Source: Deltaproteobacteria bacterium (GTDB taxonomy: Bacteria; Bdellovibrionota_B; Oligoflexia; Oligoflexales; Bog-1112). From it: a DNA stretch of 39,141 nt. The position numbers and the translations under genes were made by a program. The stretch covers positions 1 through 39,141 of the forward strand of contig JACPKR010000063.1 in the NCBI GenBank assembly GCA_016186945.1, written 5' to 3'. The notes beneath the pieces were generated by a model. It did no database searches. It saw only the letters and a list, made by a program, of their open reading frames with translations, and was not told the DNA's origin. Positions 1-7,207 of this stretch are shown here, in pieces. The stretch's first letter is position 1. Every line of letters begins with the position of its first letter.

Positions 1-1
1 G

Positions 2-109
2 TTGAACTGGCAGCATCACGCAATAGACTCTGGTGTTTTTAACCAGCGAGTAGGTCAAAAGATAAATGTTATAGAAAGTACTGTTGCAAGAATTGGTCTT
101 GTCAACTAA
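2..109 (+). CDS. 3' end of an unidentified gene cut by the left window edge
   Basis: One frame is open from the first bases to a TAA at 107-109 and reads as 35 residues ending in ARIGLVN. It could be the C-terminus of a gene that begins to the left of the window. A frame this short stays open by chance fairly often, and no family is recognisable in it. It sits directly before a transposase remnant, so the gene may itself have been cut or fused by that insertion. Function unknown. Confidence 0.35.
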   Translation: MNWQHHAIDSGVFNQRVGQKINVIESTVARIGLVN

Positions 110-116
110 ATCTTAG

Positions 117-281
117 CAGACACAGATTTTACGACGGTCCCGACATACCATCGAGAATTTGTTTGCAAAGTTGAAACAATTTCGAGCTTTTGCGACCAGA
201 TTTGACAAATTAAAAAGAAATTATGAATCCGTTGTAGCTGTCGTTTGTTCAGAGACTTGGCTAAGGCTGACTACAAATTGA
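117..281 (+). pseudogene. C-terminal remnant of an IS5-family transposase
   Basis: The frame 117-281, ending in TGA, has no start codon and follows an in-frame TAG. It encodes about 54 residues including HTIENLFAKLKQFRAFATRF, then DKLKRNYESVVA and a final ETWLRL. This is the typical end of IS5-group DDE transposases: the (I/V)EN.F..LK.(F/W)R..ATR(Y/F)DK signature that carries the last catalytic Glu. The N-terminal DDE residues are absent, so it is a dead fragment, perhaps of an old insertion at the edge of the polysaccharide locus. The family call is from recall of the motif. Confidence 0.72.
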
Positions 282-454
282 GGACGCGCCGTAGTTAGTT
301 TTTCCCTTGACAACGTTCATGATAATCTCCCAAGATGAATTGTGCTGCGCTTGAGATACTGTCCTCTGATTTTGGGAACTCCATCTTGCGTGAGGTTAGA
401 TCAGAGAGGTGGCGAGTTTCAAGGTCCAAGTAAAAAGCACTAGCAGGAGCAATC
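282..454. other. Intergenic leader of the FkbM gene
   Basis: This is the noncoding end of a gap without an intact gene (110-454). A TTGACA box at 307-312 could be a -35 element, but the matching -10 at the right distance (CAAGAT, 331-336) is poor. AGGAG at 445-449 is the ribosome binding site of the next gene. The sequence just after the transposase stop (GAGGACGCGCC, 280-290) might be an insertion-sequence end. That cannot be confirmed without the other end. Confidence 0.3.
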
Positions 455-1366
455 ATGACGATTTTAGGGTACTGTCGGCAGCTGTTAACGAGACATGAAC
501 GAATTCGAGATGTTTATCGCCGCTGGGTGAGTCATACCCGATTTTACCCTCCTGAAAAAAGATATGACAAGAGAGTGGCACTGGAGCTTGAAGCACCCGA
601 AGAGGATGTTTCAACTGCCGTTGGTAATTATACTTTCTCATTTCCAAATAAATGCTTACCGGGGATTTACGCGGATATTTATGGCTCTTTCAAACCAAAA
701 GAATATGATACCGTTATTGAGTTATATGCTCCTTCAATCAGGAATGTAATTGAAGTTGGTGGAAATGTTGGAATAGACACAATTCCGTTCTGTGCTAAAT
801 TCAAGAATATTATTCATTATTACGTGTTTGAGCCTCATGATTCCTTCCAAAAATTCCTTAAGAAGAACTTAGAAACCAACGGATTTGATCAATTAGTTGA
901 AATCGCTCCGTATTTTGTTTCTAACGTAGCTAATGGTCAACAGAGACTTTACAGACATTTTACCTCGGCTAGTGTGGTACAACCCAATTACAAGTATTTC
1001 CCAACCATTGATAGCCAGGATTGTCCGACCGTGACTTTAGATGACTTCATATCCGAAAAGCAAATGTCCTCATTGGATTTTCTAAAAATTGATACGGATG
1101 GATGGGATCAGCATGTTCTAGAAGGAGCCAAGAAATCCATCGTCAAGTTTAAGCCACTTATACTTATTGAATATGCAGAACACCTGCTTGTGAAAGCAGG
1201 AAATTCAATGGTAAGTCTATCGAAGACTCTGCATGATTTGGGTTATGACCTTTTTGTCGTTTTAGATTTGAATGGCTCACGCATCGTTAATGAGTATCAA
1301 AAATTAAGTGAAGTGATTGACCCGAAAGGCTCAGTAGATGTGTTGGCAATTTCTATTAGTAGGTAG
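455..1366 (+). CDS. FkbM-family SAM-dependent methyltransferase
   Basis: A 303-residue methyltransferase that probably O-methylates a sugar of the surface polysaccharide. Residues about 98-109 (NVIEVGGNVGID) are the SAM-binding glycine loop, EPHD at 126-129 ends the second strand, and KIDTDGWD (211-218) with VLEGA (221-225) is the FkbM hallmark. There is no signal peptide or membrane segment, so it is cytoplasmic. The ATG has AGGAG five bases upstream. It is the first gene of a short plus-strand pair with the GT4 gene 240 bp downstream. FkbM enzymes are common in O-antigen and capsule loci, but the acceptor sugar cannot be read from the sequence. Family call secure, substrate unknown. Confidence 0.88.
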   Translation: MTILGYCRQLLTRHERIRDVYRRWVSHTRFYPPEKRYDKRVALELEAPEEDVSTAVGNYTFSFPNKCLPGIYADIYGSFKPKEYDTVIELYAPSIRNVIEVGGNVGIDTIPFCAKFKNIIHYYVFEPHDSFQKFLKKNLETNGFDQLVEIAPYFVSNVANGQQRLYRHFTSASVVQPNYKYFPTIDSQDCPTVTLDDFISEKQMSSLDFLKIDTDGWDQHVLEGAKKSIVKFKPLILIEYAEHLLVKAGNSMVSLSKTLHDLGYDLFVVLDLNGSRIVNEYQKLSEVIDPKGSVDVLAISISR

Positions 1367-1605
1367 GTAATTCAAGCACTTTTTTCTTTCTCATCTTCCA
1401 AGAAGTTGGTGTGAGCAGGTTCCCTGCTTTACTAAGACCTTTGCAGATCTTGAGAGTCGTTTTCCCCTCACGCCAGGCTCGATTGATGAAGAGGGCTGCA
1501 ACTCGAGGTATGACCAGATTTAGTGGGTGAGCGGAATCAGGCGGTGTAACCTCGCCCTCCACTGAATTTGACAATATCTCTTTTTTCGTTTAGGAGACGA
1601 TCTCT
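1367..1605. other. 239-bp gap between FkbM and GT4 genes
   Basis: No convincing gene. A TTG-initiated minus-strand frame (1574 to 1356, 72 codons) has a lysine-rich end and a stretch EGKTTLKICKGL that vaguely recalls serine-recombinase tails. It lacks a good ribosome binding site, so it is not called as a gene. TAGGAGA at 1591-1597 is the Shine-Dalgarno of the following glycosyltransferase. Confidence 0.4.
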
Positions 1606-2946
1606 TTGGATTTGCCAAGACCGCTAGAAGTGACTTTTTTTTCCTTTACCGAGAATCGCGGTGGAGCTGATAAAGCTGCATTTCGAATGCGGCAAATAGT
1701 TTCTGCTCTTGGAGTGAAAACAAAAGCTGTTGTTATTCGGCCTGAAAACTATTGCAATCAAAAGTCTACAATAGCACCTGCAATTCTTTTTCGCTTTTTC
1801 CATCTTTTATCTTGGGTCTACTCATTCTTAATAACGAAACTTATGATTACAAGAAATCATTTCAAACACTCATTAAATCTGTTTGGGACATCCTTTGCAA
1901 GGTCGCAAATAAAGAACGCTCAAATGCTTCACATTCACTGGATCAACAATGAAATGATCAAAGTTAAAGACTTTGGTCTGTTTTCGGGAAGATCTGTGAT
2001 AACCTTACATGATGAATGGTTCTATTGCGGAGCTGAGCATTATGCGATCGAACTTTCTGCCCCGGCTCGTTTTATAGATGGGTATGGTAGGGAAAACAAT
2101 GATACAATCGGATTTGATCTCAACCGCTATGTTTGGAAAAAAAAGAGACAATCCTATCAAAATCTAAAGAATGTCATATTCACTGTTCCTTCGACATGGA
2201 TGTTACAAAGGGCCAAATCAAGCCTTTTGTTGAAACACTTCGATATAAGGGTGGTCCCCAACCCTGTAAATACTGATGCCTTCAAAGCTGTGCGAACAAA
2301 TTCATTCTATCAGAGATATAAAATTGAACCGAATGACTTTATCATTGCGTATTGTCTCGGGTCCTCTAAGTTATCTCATCCAAAGGGTTTTGATCTTCTG
2401 AAAAAAGCTCTCAGTCTTTTTGACACTGTTCAAATGAATCGATCGATAAAGTTGGTCATCTTTGGAAAGCCTTTTCCGGTCACAGAATATCCAAATATTC
2501 CCTGCTTACATCTTGGGGAAATTTGTGACTATCGTATTTTATCGGAGATCTATTCTGCCGCAACAATAACAGTCGTCCCATCAAGAGCTGAATCGTTTGG
2601 TCAGGTTGCAGCTGAAAGCTTGGCTTGTGAAACCCCGGTTGTCGGTTTCGATTACTCCGGAATAAAGGATATCGTAATTCATAAAGAGACAGGGTATCTA
2701 GCGGAGCCGTTTAGTCCTGAGTCTCTTTTCGACGGTATTTATTGGTTTTATAAAAAGGATCGAGGGGATCTTCTAAAATATGGGAGAGCGGGGCGCGCTT
2801 TTGTCATGGAAAATTTTTCTTCAGCCAAGGTTGGGAAGCAGTTAGTCAGTATCTATGATGAGATCGATGCACGCCGTCGCGATAGTGCTATGCCTAGAAG
2901 AGTTCCAAGAAGAGGCGTTGCAAGTGGGACTGCTATAAATAAATAG
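1606..2946 (+). CDS. GT4-type glycosyltransferase
   Basis: A 446-residue GT-B glycosyltransferase, likely adding one sugar to the lipid-linked repeat unit at the inner membrane. The N-terminal domain has GGADKA (19-24), the Rossmann segments LHIHWIN (about 108-114) and VITLHDEWFYCG. The C-terminal nucleotide-sugar site is ESFGQVAAESLACETPVVGF from about residue 329, with the EX7E pattern of GT4. A TTG start is chosen because AGGAG (1592-1596) stands nine bases upstream and no in-frame ATG precedes the fold. The last 26 or so residues, rich in Arg, lie beyond the normal family end and overlap the converging polymerase gene by 94 bp, as if the native stop had been lost. Donor and acceptor unknown. 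Confidence 0.85.
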   Translation: MDLPRPLEVTFFSFTENRGGADKAAFRMRQIVSALGVKTKAVVIRPENYCNQKSTIAPAILFRFFHLLSWVYSFLITKLMITRNHFKHSLNLFGTSFARSQIKNAQMLHIHWINNEMIKVKDFGLFSGRSVITLHDEWFYCGAEHYAIELSAPARFIDGYGRENNDTIGFDLNRYVWKKKRQSYQNLKNVIFTVPSTWMLQRAKSSLLLKHFDIRVVPNPVNTDAFKAVRTNSFYQRYKIEPNDFIIAYCLGSSKLSHPKGFDLLKKALSLFDTVQMNRSIKLVIFGKPFPVTEYPNIPCLHLGEICDYRILSEIYSAATITVVPSRAESFGQVAAESLACETPVVGFDYSGIKDIVIHKETGYLAEPFSPESLFDGIYWFYKKDRGDLLKYGRAGRAFVMENFSSAKVGKQLVSIYDEIDARRRDSAMPRRVPRRGVASGTAINK

Positions 2947-4079
2947 AGAGATAGAGTAAGTCCAACAGCCCTACCGTTTCGGCCGCAATTCCAAAGTATG
3001 GCCAGTGTTGATATTGGAATTAATAGTCCAACAAACCCAAGTTCAAAAAGGGCTGCTCCATAGCCTGACATGATGCGGTTACCTCCTTGGTTAATAATCC
3101 AATCGAACTGATTCTTTTGATCAAGGCCGAATTCTGACCATGAATTAGTTCCATGACCTATCGCAAACGGAAGCTGCTTCAAAAAACCGACAATTGAATA
3201 AACAATATGCCCTAGTCTTTCTCTTGCGCTTTCATCCTTTATTAACATTTTGAAAGGATCGTCGTATGCGATGCGAAGGAGATAACTTAACCTTGAATGA
3301 GAAAAGGACACCAGGGCGAAGTAGACAGAAACCAGTATCCCCGACGTTGCGGCCACAATTTTTAATTTCAAATAACCTCGCTTTCCGCTCGTTATGACCT
3401 TGGATGCTAACCAAAGAACCAAACCGATCAGAGCAGTAAATGACTTTGCCAAAAAAATGATTTGAAAAAACAGAAGAGCCTGAAAAAACAGACGCTGCAT
3501 CTTATCTTTTTCTGTGAGCATATCAAATGAGAAAATCATAAAAAGACATGAAATCCCGTAATATGACGGCTCTGGAGCCAAACCGGTACTCCCCCTGAAG
3601 CCTTCTGTTCTGGTGTTGACAACCAGGAAGTCAAAAAGATATGAATTTCCTAGCAACTGCAAAAACCCCACAAGTAAGGTAATCATCGCTGTGGTTTTCA
3701 AAACCAATAAGAACAAACGGTTTTCCTTTTCGACCCACATTCCAAAAACCGAAAATAGCAATAGGCACAAATAATTACCGATACTCCTGATATTATATGA
3801 ATCCAATAGGCAAGAAATCGCAAAAGAATACACAACCACGCCAAGATAAATAAGGTGAAATTGGCTGATCTGTAAAACCCTCAGTCCTTTTCTAGAAATG
3901 AAAAAGTAAGTCAATATCCATAGCAAAGCAAATATTGCGGACTCCGGCTGCAAGTCTGAAGACATCAACCTAAATAAAGATATATAAGGATTGCAAACAA
4001 AGAAAAGTGCAAGAAATGTCAACCAAGGCAAATAGTCGCCTGAACTTTTCTCCCCAAGGTATGATAGCCTGTTATTCAT
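2853..4079 (-). CDS. Wzy-like O-antigen polymerase / ligase-family membrane protein
   Basis: A 408-residue polytopic membrane protein with about ten hydrophobic helices and a large loop around residues 270-340 (WSEFGLDQKNQFDWI...), the layout of Wzy polymerases and O-antigen ligases. Its position directly after a Wzz-like gene, with an 8-bp overlap (ATGAATAA), supports a Wzy polymerase that joins repeat units on undecaprenyl diphosphate in the periplasm. GGAG just before the ATG lies inside the end of wzz, so the two genes are probably translationally coupled. Sequence identity within this family is low, so the role rests on topology and context. A second ligase/polymerase-like gene lies at 31764-32981. 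Confidence 0.75.
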   Translation of the reverse strand: MNNRLSYLGEKSSGDYLPWLTFLALFFVCNPYISLFRLMSSDLQPESAIFALLWILTYFFISRKGLRVLQISQFHLIYLGVVVYSFAISCLLDSYNIRSIGNYLCLLLFSVFGMWVEKENRLFLLVLKTTAMITLLVGFLQLLGNSYLFDFLVVNTRTEGFRGSTGLAPEPSYYGISCLFMIFSFDMLTEKDKMQRLFFQALLFFQIIFLAKSFTALIGLVLWLASKVITSGKRGYLKLKIVAATSGILVSVYFALVSFSHSRLSYLLRIAYDDPFKMLIKDESARERLGHIVYSIVGFLKQLPFAIGHGTNSWSEFGLDQKNQFDWIINQGGNRIMSGYGAALFELGFVGLLIPISTLAILWNCGRNGRAVGLTLSLYLFIAVPLATPLLGTLLGIALSRRRASISS

Positions 4080-5337
4080 TTCTCCTTGTCTTTCCTAAAA
4101 TATTTAAGAAAAAGCAGAGAAAAACAAACAAGGCAAAACCTGCCGCAAACCCTCCTAAAAGGAACTTCCTAAGGTCAGAGGTAGATTCATTTATGTAGTC
4201 CGCATTTTGTATAATCGAGCCAGGATCGAAATCCACTTCGTCAAGAAGTGGTATAGCTCGCACATTGCCCCCCCTGGGAAGCTGACTTTGTGATAAAGCT
4301 TCCGTATATTTCTTGAAGATCTCATCAAATTTCACATTTGCTAGAGAGAACTCCCTATCTGCCCTGTTGTCTTCGGCAAGAATGCGACTGACCGAATCAA
4401 TAAGGTCTTTTTCTGTTTTCGGAGTCAAGATTTGCCTGTTGCGTAGAAATTGAATTTGTTCAAATAGAAGACCAGCTTCACTTAACTCTTTCGACACATC
4501 GACAATCCTACCCATCCTAATATCAATGTCTTTTTGAATGTTATTATGTTGCATGTCGTATTTCGACTGTAACCCATCTATTTTTAGCGGACTCAGCTCC
4601 AATATTTGTCTCTTAATTCTATAATAATCTAACATGTTTTGTATTTTTCGCCCTCGGAACGCTGAGAGCGCCTCGTCATTCGCTGTCTTACTTTCCATGT
4701 ACCTTTTTTCCAGAACCTTAAACGTATATTCGTTCAAATAGTCTTCTGAGCTAACTATTCTCCTATTATATGATTCGAGCATTCTGTTCAAAGAGCGACA
4801 CAAAGCGGGTGCCACAACACTCACGGTGTTCGCGTCTCGCGTAATATACTCAAGCTTGAACTTGTTTCCCACATCCACTGCATAAAACAAAAAGGAAAAA
4901 TTTCTAGCGTAGTTGATCTCGGGACCTGTTCTTGAATATTCTTCGAAGTCTATTTGTATACCTCTAGAGACGATCGACAGTGGGTCTTTGTTGTCATCTA
5001 CCAATCCACCAAGCATATTGTATAAACTCTGTTTAACACTTGCGTCTGCTGAACCCAAGTCTTCGAAAAAAACTTTGATAAACTCGAGACTTCTTGAGGG
5101 CTGGTTGAATAAATCGAAGATGACTTCATTTATATCTTTCGCCTTAGCAAGGGTGCTTGGTAGAGTTTTAGCTTTTGAGAATTGAATACTCGTCTTGAGG
5201 CGGTTTGTGTTTTTGTGAGCAACCCATGAAAGGATCGTGCTCAGAAGAATAAGAACTAAAAGGATCCATTTCAGACGATTGAAATACCACCAAACTTCCC
5301 CAATTGTCAAAAACTCACCGTTTCCTTGAGAATCCAT
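4072..5337 (-). CDS. Wzz-like polysaccharide chain-length regulator
   Basis: About 421 residues with the polysaccharide co-polymerase architecture: a short cytoplasmic N-terminus, a first membrane helix (WILLVLILLSTILSWVAH, about 28-45 counted from the upstream ATG), a long helical periplasmic domain rich in Lys/Glu, and a second helix near the C-terminus (FLLGGFAAGFALFVFLCFF). Such proteins set the modal chain length made by Wzy. No cytoplasmic tyrosine-kinase domain is present. The longest frame opens at 5349, but GGAG spaced six bases before the ATG at 5337 makes that the likelier start. It lies between the initiating transferase gene and the polymerase gene. Confidence 0.78.
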   Translation of the reverse strand: MDSQGNGEFLTIGEVWWYFNRLKWILLVLILLSTILSWVAHKNTNRLKTSIQFSKAKTLPSTLAKAKDINEVIFDLFNQPSRSLEFIKVFFEDLGSADASVKQSLYNMLGGLVDDNKDPLSIVSRGIQIDFEEYSRTGPEINYARNFSFLFYAVDVGNKFKLEYITRDANTVSVVAPALCRSLNRMLESYNRRIVSSEDYLNEYTFKVLEKRYMESKTANDEALSAFRGRKIQNMLDYYRIKRQILELSPLKIDGLQSKYDMQHNNIQKDIDIRMGRIVDVSKELSEAGLLFEQIQFLRNRQILTPKTEKDLIDSVSRILAEDNRADREFSLANVKFDEIFKKYTEALSQSQLPRGGNVRAIPLLDEVDFDPGSIIQNADYINESTSDLRKFLLGGFAAGFALFVFLCFFLNILGKTRRNE

Positions 5338-5367
5338 GACGTTCTCCATCAGTTAACGTTTATTTTT

Positions 5368-6297
5368 TTAGGAAGCTTTATAAATAGTTAACACTCCGCC
5401 AACTGTTGACATCAATGAATACAAAAGCGTGACGATCCCATGCCCCCATCTTGTTGCCAACCTTTGGTATATATGTGTTCTATGTGCTTCGAAAATATTT
5501 TCTTTCTTTATAAACCGAATCAGTATGGTAAATGATGTGTCAAAAAGAAAAGGCATATATATCGCCAATGTTGCCAAGGCAGACAAAGTATGACCATTAG
5601 AATGAATAATTAAAGGGATTGTCGCAAATAGAAAGCCGAGAAAAAGGCTACCACAGTCTCCCATAAAAACTTTCGCCTTTGGGAAATTAAATGGAAGAAA
5701 TCCGATCAAACTTCCTGCAATAGCTAACAGCAGAAGACAAATAGTGGTCTCTACATTTGCATAGGCTAGTACAGCCAGCACCGTTGCAAATATGATTCCA
5801 TTCAATGAAGCCATGCCATTTATGCCGTCCATAAAATTGAAAGTGTTCGTGACCCACATGATCCATAAAACAGTTAAAAACGGAGAGACAGACTCTGGTA
5901 AGATCACGCCAAATATTTCCAAGTCTCCCCAAGTTAGACCCCACAAAACCACTACAATTGATAATGTCAATTGAAACAGGAATCTTGTGGTTTTAGAAAC
6001 ACTCCTTCGATCATCTGCTAGTCCAACCGTGGCCAGAATGATCCCACAGATAAGAACTATCACCAACGAATCAGAAATCTTACGATCAATAATAAAAAGC
6101 AGGCAAGCCAGATAGGAAGAAACAATAAGGACAAACGAAAGCCCTCCCCCTCTTGGGGTTGGAGTTGAATGAGAACTTCTCTGCCCCGGAGTATCTATAG
6201 ATAATAATCCGAACTGTAGCAATAAGTAGGTGATTAAGCCAGTGGAAGTGGTAGTTGCGACTAGCGTGTAAACAAGAGACAATTGCAGACTATCCAT
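5368..6297 (-). CDS. WbpL/WecA-like undecaprenyl-phosphate HexNAc-1-P transferase
   Basis: A 309-residue member of the MraY/WecA polyprenyl-phosphate sugar-1-phosphate transferase family, which starts repeat-unit synthesis on undecaprenyl phosphate at the inner membrane. Visible family motifs are SSHSTPTPRGGG (41-52), ADDRRS (94-99), the aspartate motif NFMDGING (154-161), GDCGS (213-217) and the cytoplasmic HRTHIYQRL (272-280), close to the HR.H.YQRL of WbpL. About ten membrane helices are evident. It overlaps the epimerase gene by 8 bp. The order WbpM-like, WbpV-like, WbpL-like matches the FucNAc/QuiNAc initiation module known from Pseudomonas aeruginosa, so the first sugar is inferred to be a 6-deoxy-HexNAc. 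Confidence 0.88.
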   Translation of the reverse strand: MDSLQLSLVYTLVATTTSTGLITYLLLQFGLLSIDTPGQRSSHSTPTPRGGGLSFVLIVSSYLACLLFIIDRKISDSLVIVLICGIILATVGLADDRRSVSKTTRFLFQLTLSIVVVLWGLTWGDLEIFGVILPESVSPFLTVLWIMWVTNTFNFMDGINGMASLNGIIFATVLAVLAYANVETTICLLLLAIAGSLIGFLPFNFPKAKVFMGDCGSLFLGFLFATIPLIIHSNGHTLSALATLAIYMPFLFDTSFTILIRFIKKENIFEAHRTHIYQRLATRWGHGIVTLLYSLMSTVGGVLTIYKAS

Positions 6298-7207
6298 GGA
6301 AAAACTTTCTCATGCTATCTATTGGAGCGACGAGGGCTAGCATGTTGCTGTCGATCCTATGTTTTGACCGCATTGCGAAAGGCCTGAAAAGAGGCTCTAG
6401 AAGACGGAGATGTTCTAACGCTGATTTGATCCCTCCTGGTAGTTTCCAATGGAGGGTCTCGGGCATATTTTCGTCATGGGCAGCCAACCACAAATAAGTA
6501 TAGAACTTGCCAACAGATGTCGGCTGTCCTTCATGGGGTATGAGAATAGGTGTTTCAAGATTACCTCGAACACCCGCTTCTATAAAGCGAACCGCGTTTT
6601 CGATAGATAGAAACGTTCGATTATGCTCAAAACTTTCCACAGGTAGAGGCAAATAATAGCGCGCCGCCTTGAATAAATATTTGATGGCCCCACGCATTCC
6701 TGCGCCATAAATCGGTGGAAAGCGCAAAATGTTTATATGTATTTGTTGTCGCACTCGCATTAATTCGTCTTCTATCTTTAACTTCATTATCCCATAAGGA
6801 GTCAATGGCCTACACATGGAGTCCTCAGATAAAATAGCATTACCAGAGCTCTCTCCGTAAACCTTACAAGTGCTAGCAAATATAATTCTTTTGCATCCAG
6901 TCGCTAAGGCAGCGTTTAGGAGATTTAGGGACGTATCGTAAATCGCATTTTTGTAAGCGGACTTATCAATAGAGGAGCTTGGGTTGTGTGCAATGCCTGC
7001 AAGGTGTACTATGGTTTCGATTCCATCGAGTCTCTCAGCGAGCTGATGATGATCAAAATAGTTTACCTTTTCAAATCCTGGAAAGTCTCGTCGAGAATAT
7101 TTTGAAATATCGTAGCCGCCATCTTCCAAATAAGAGCACAAATTTTGACCAAGGAAGCCACTCGCTCCTGTAACTGCAATTTTCCCAAATTTCCGGTTAG
7201 AATGCAT
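6290..7207 (-). CDS. NAD-dependent epimerase/reductase (WbpV-like SDR)
   Basis: A 305-residue extended short-chain dehydrogenase. It has the Rossmann motif VTGASGFLGQNL (12-23), a Thr/Ser in ASTCKVYGE (111-119) and the catalytic pair Tyr138/Lys142 in YGIMK. Placed between a WbpM-like 4,6-dehydratase and a WbpL-like transferase, it most likely reduces the UDP-4-keto-6-deoxy-HexNAc product to UDP-QuiNAc or UDP-FucNAc, the WbpV/WbpK role. The start ATG overlaps the end of the upstream gene by 11 bp. A plain 4-epimerase is the alternative. Fold certain, exact product inferred from neighbours. Confidence 0.82.
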   Translation of the reverse strand: MHSNRKFGKIAVTGASGFLGQNLCSYLEDGGYDISKYSRRDFPGFEKVNYFDHHQLAERLDGIETIVHLAGIAHNPSSSIDKSAYKNAIYDTSLNLLNAALATGCKRIIFASTCKVYGESSGNAILSEDSMCRPLTPYGIMKLKIEDELMRVRQQIHINILRFPPIYGAGMRGAIKYLFKAARYYLPLPVESFEHNRTFLSIENAVRFIEAGVRGNLETPILIPHEGQPTSVGKFYTYLWLAAHDENMPETLHWKLPGGIKSALEHLRLLEPLFRPFAMRSKHRIDSNMLALVAPIDSMRKFFHG

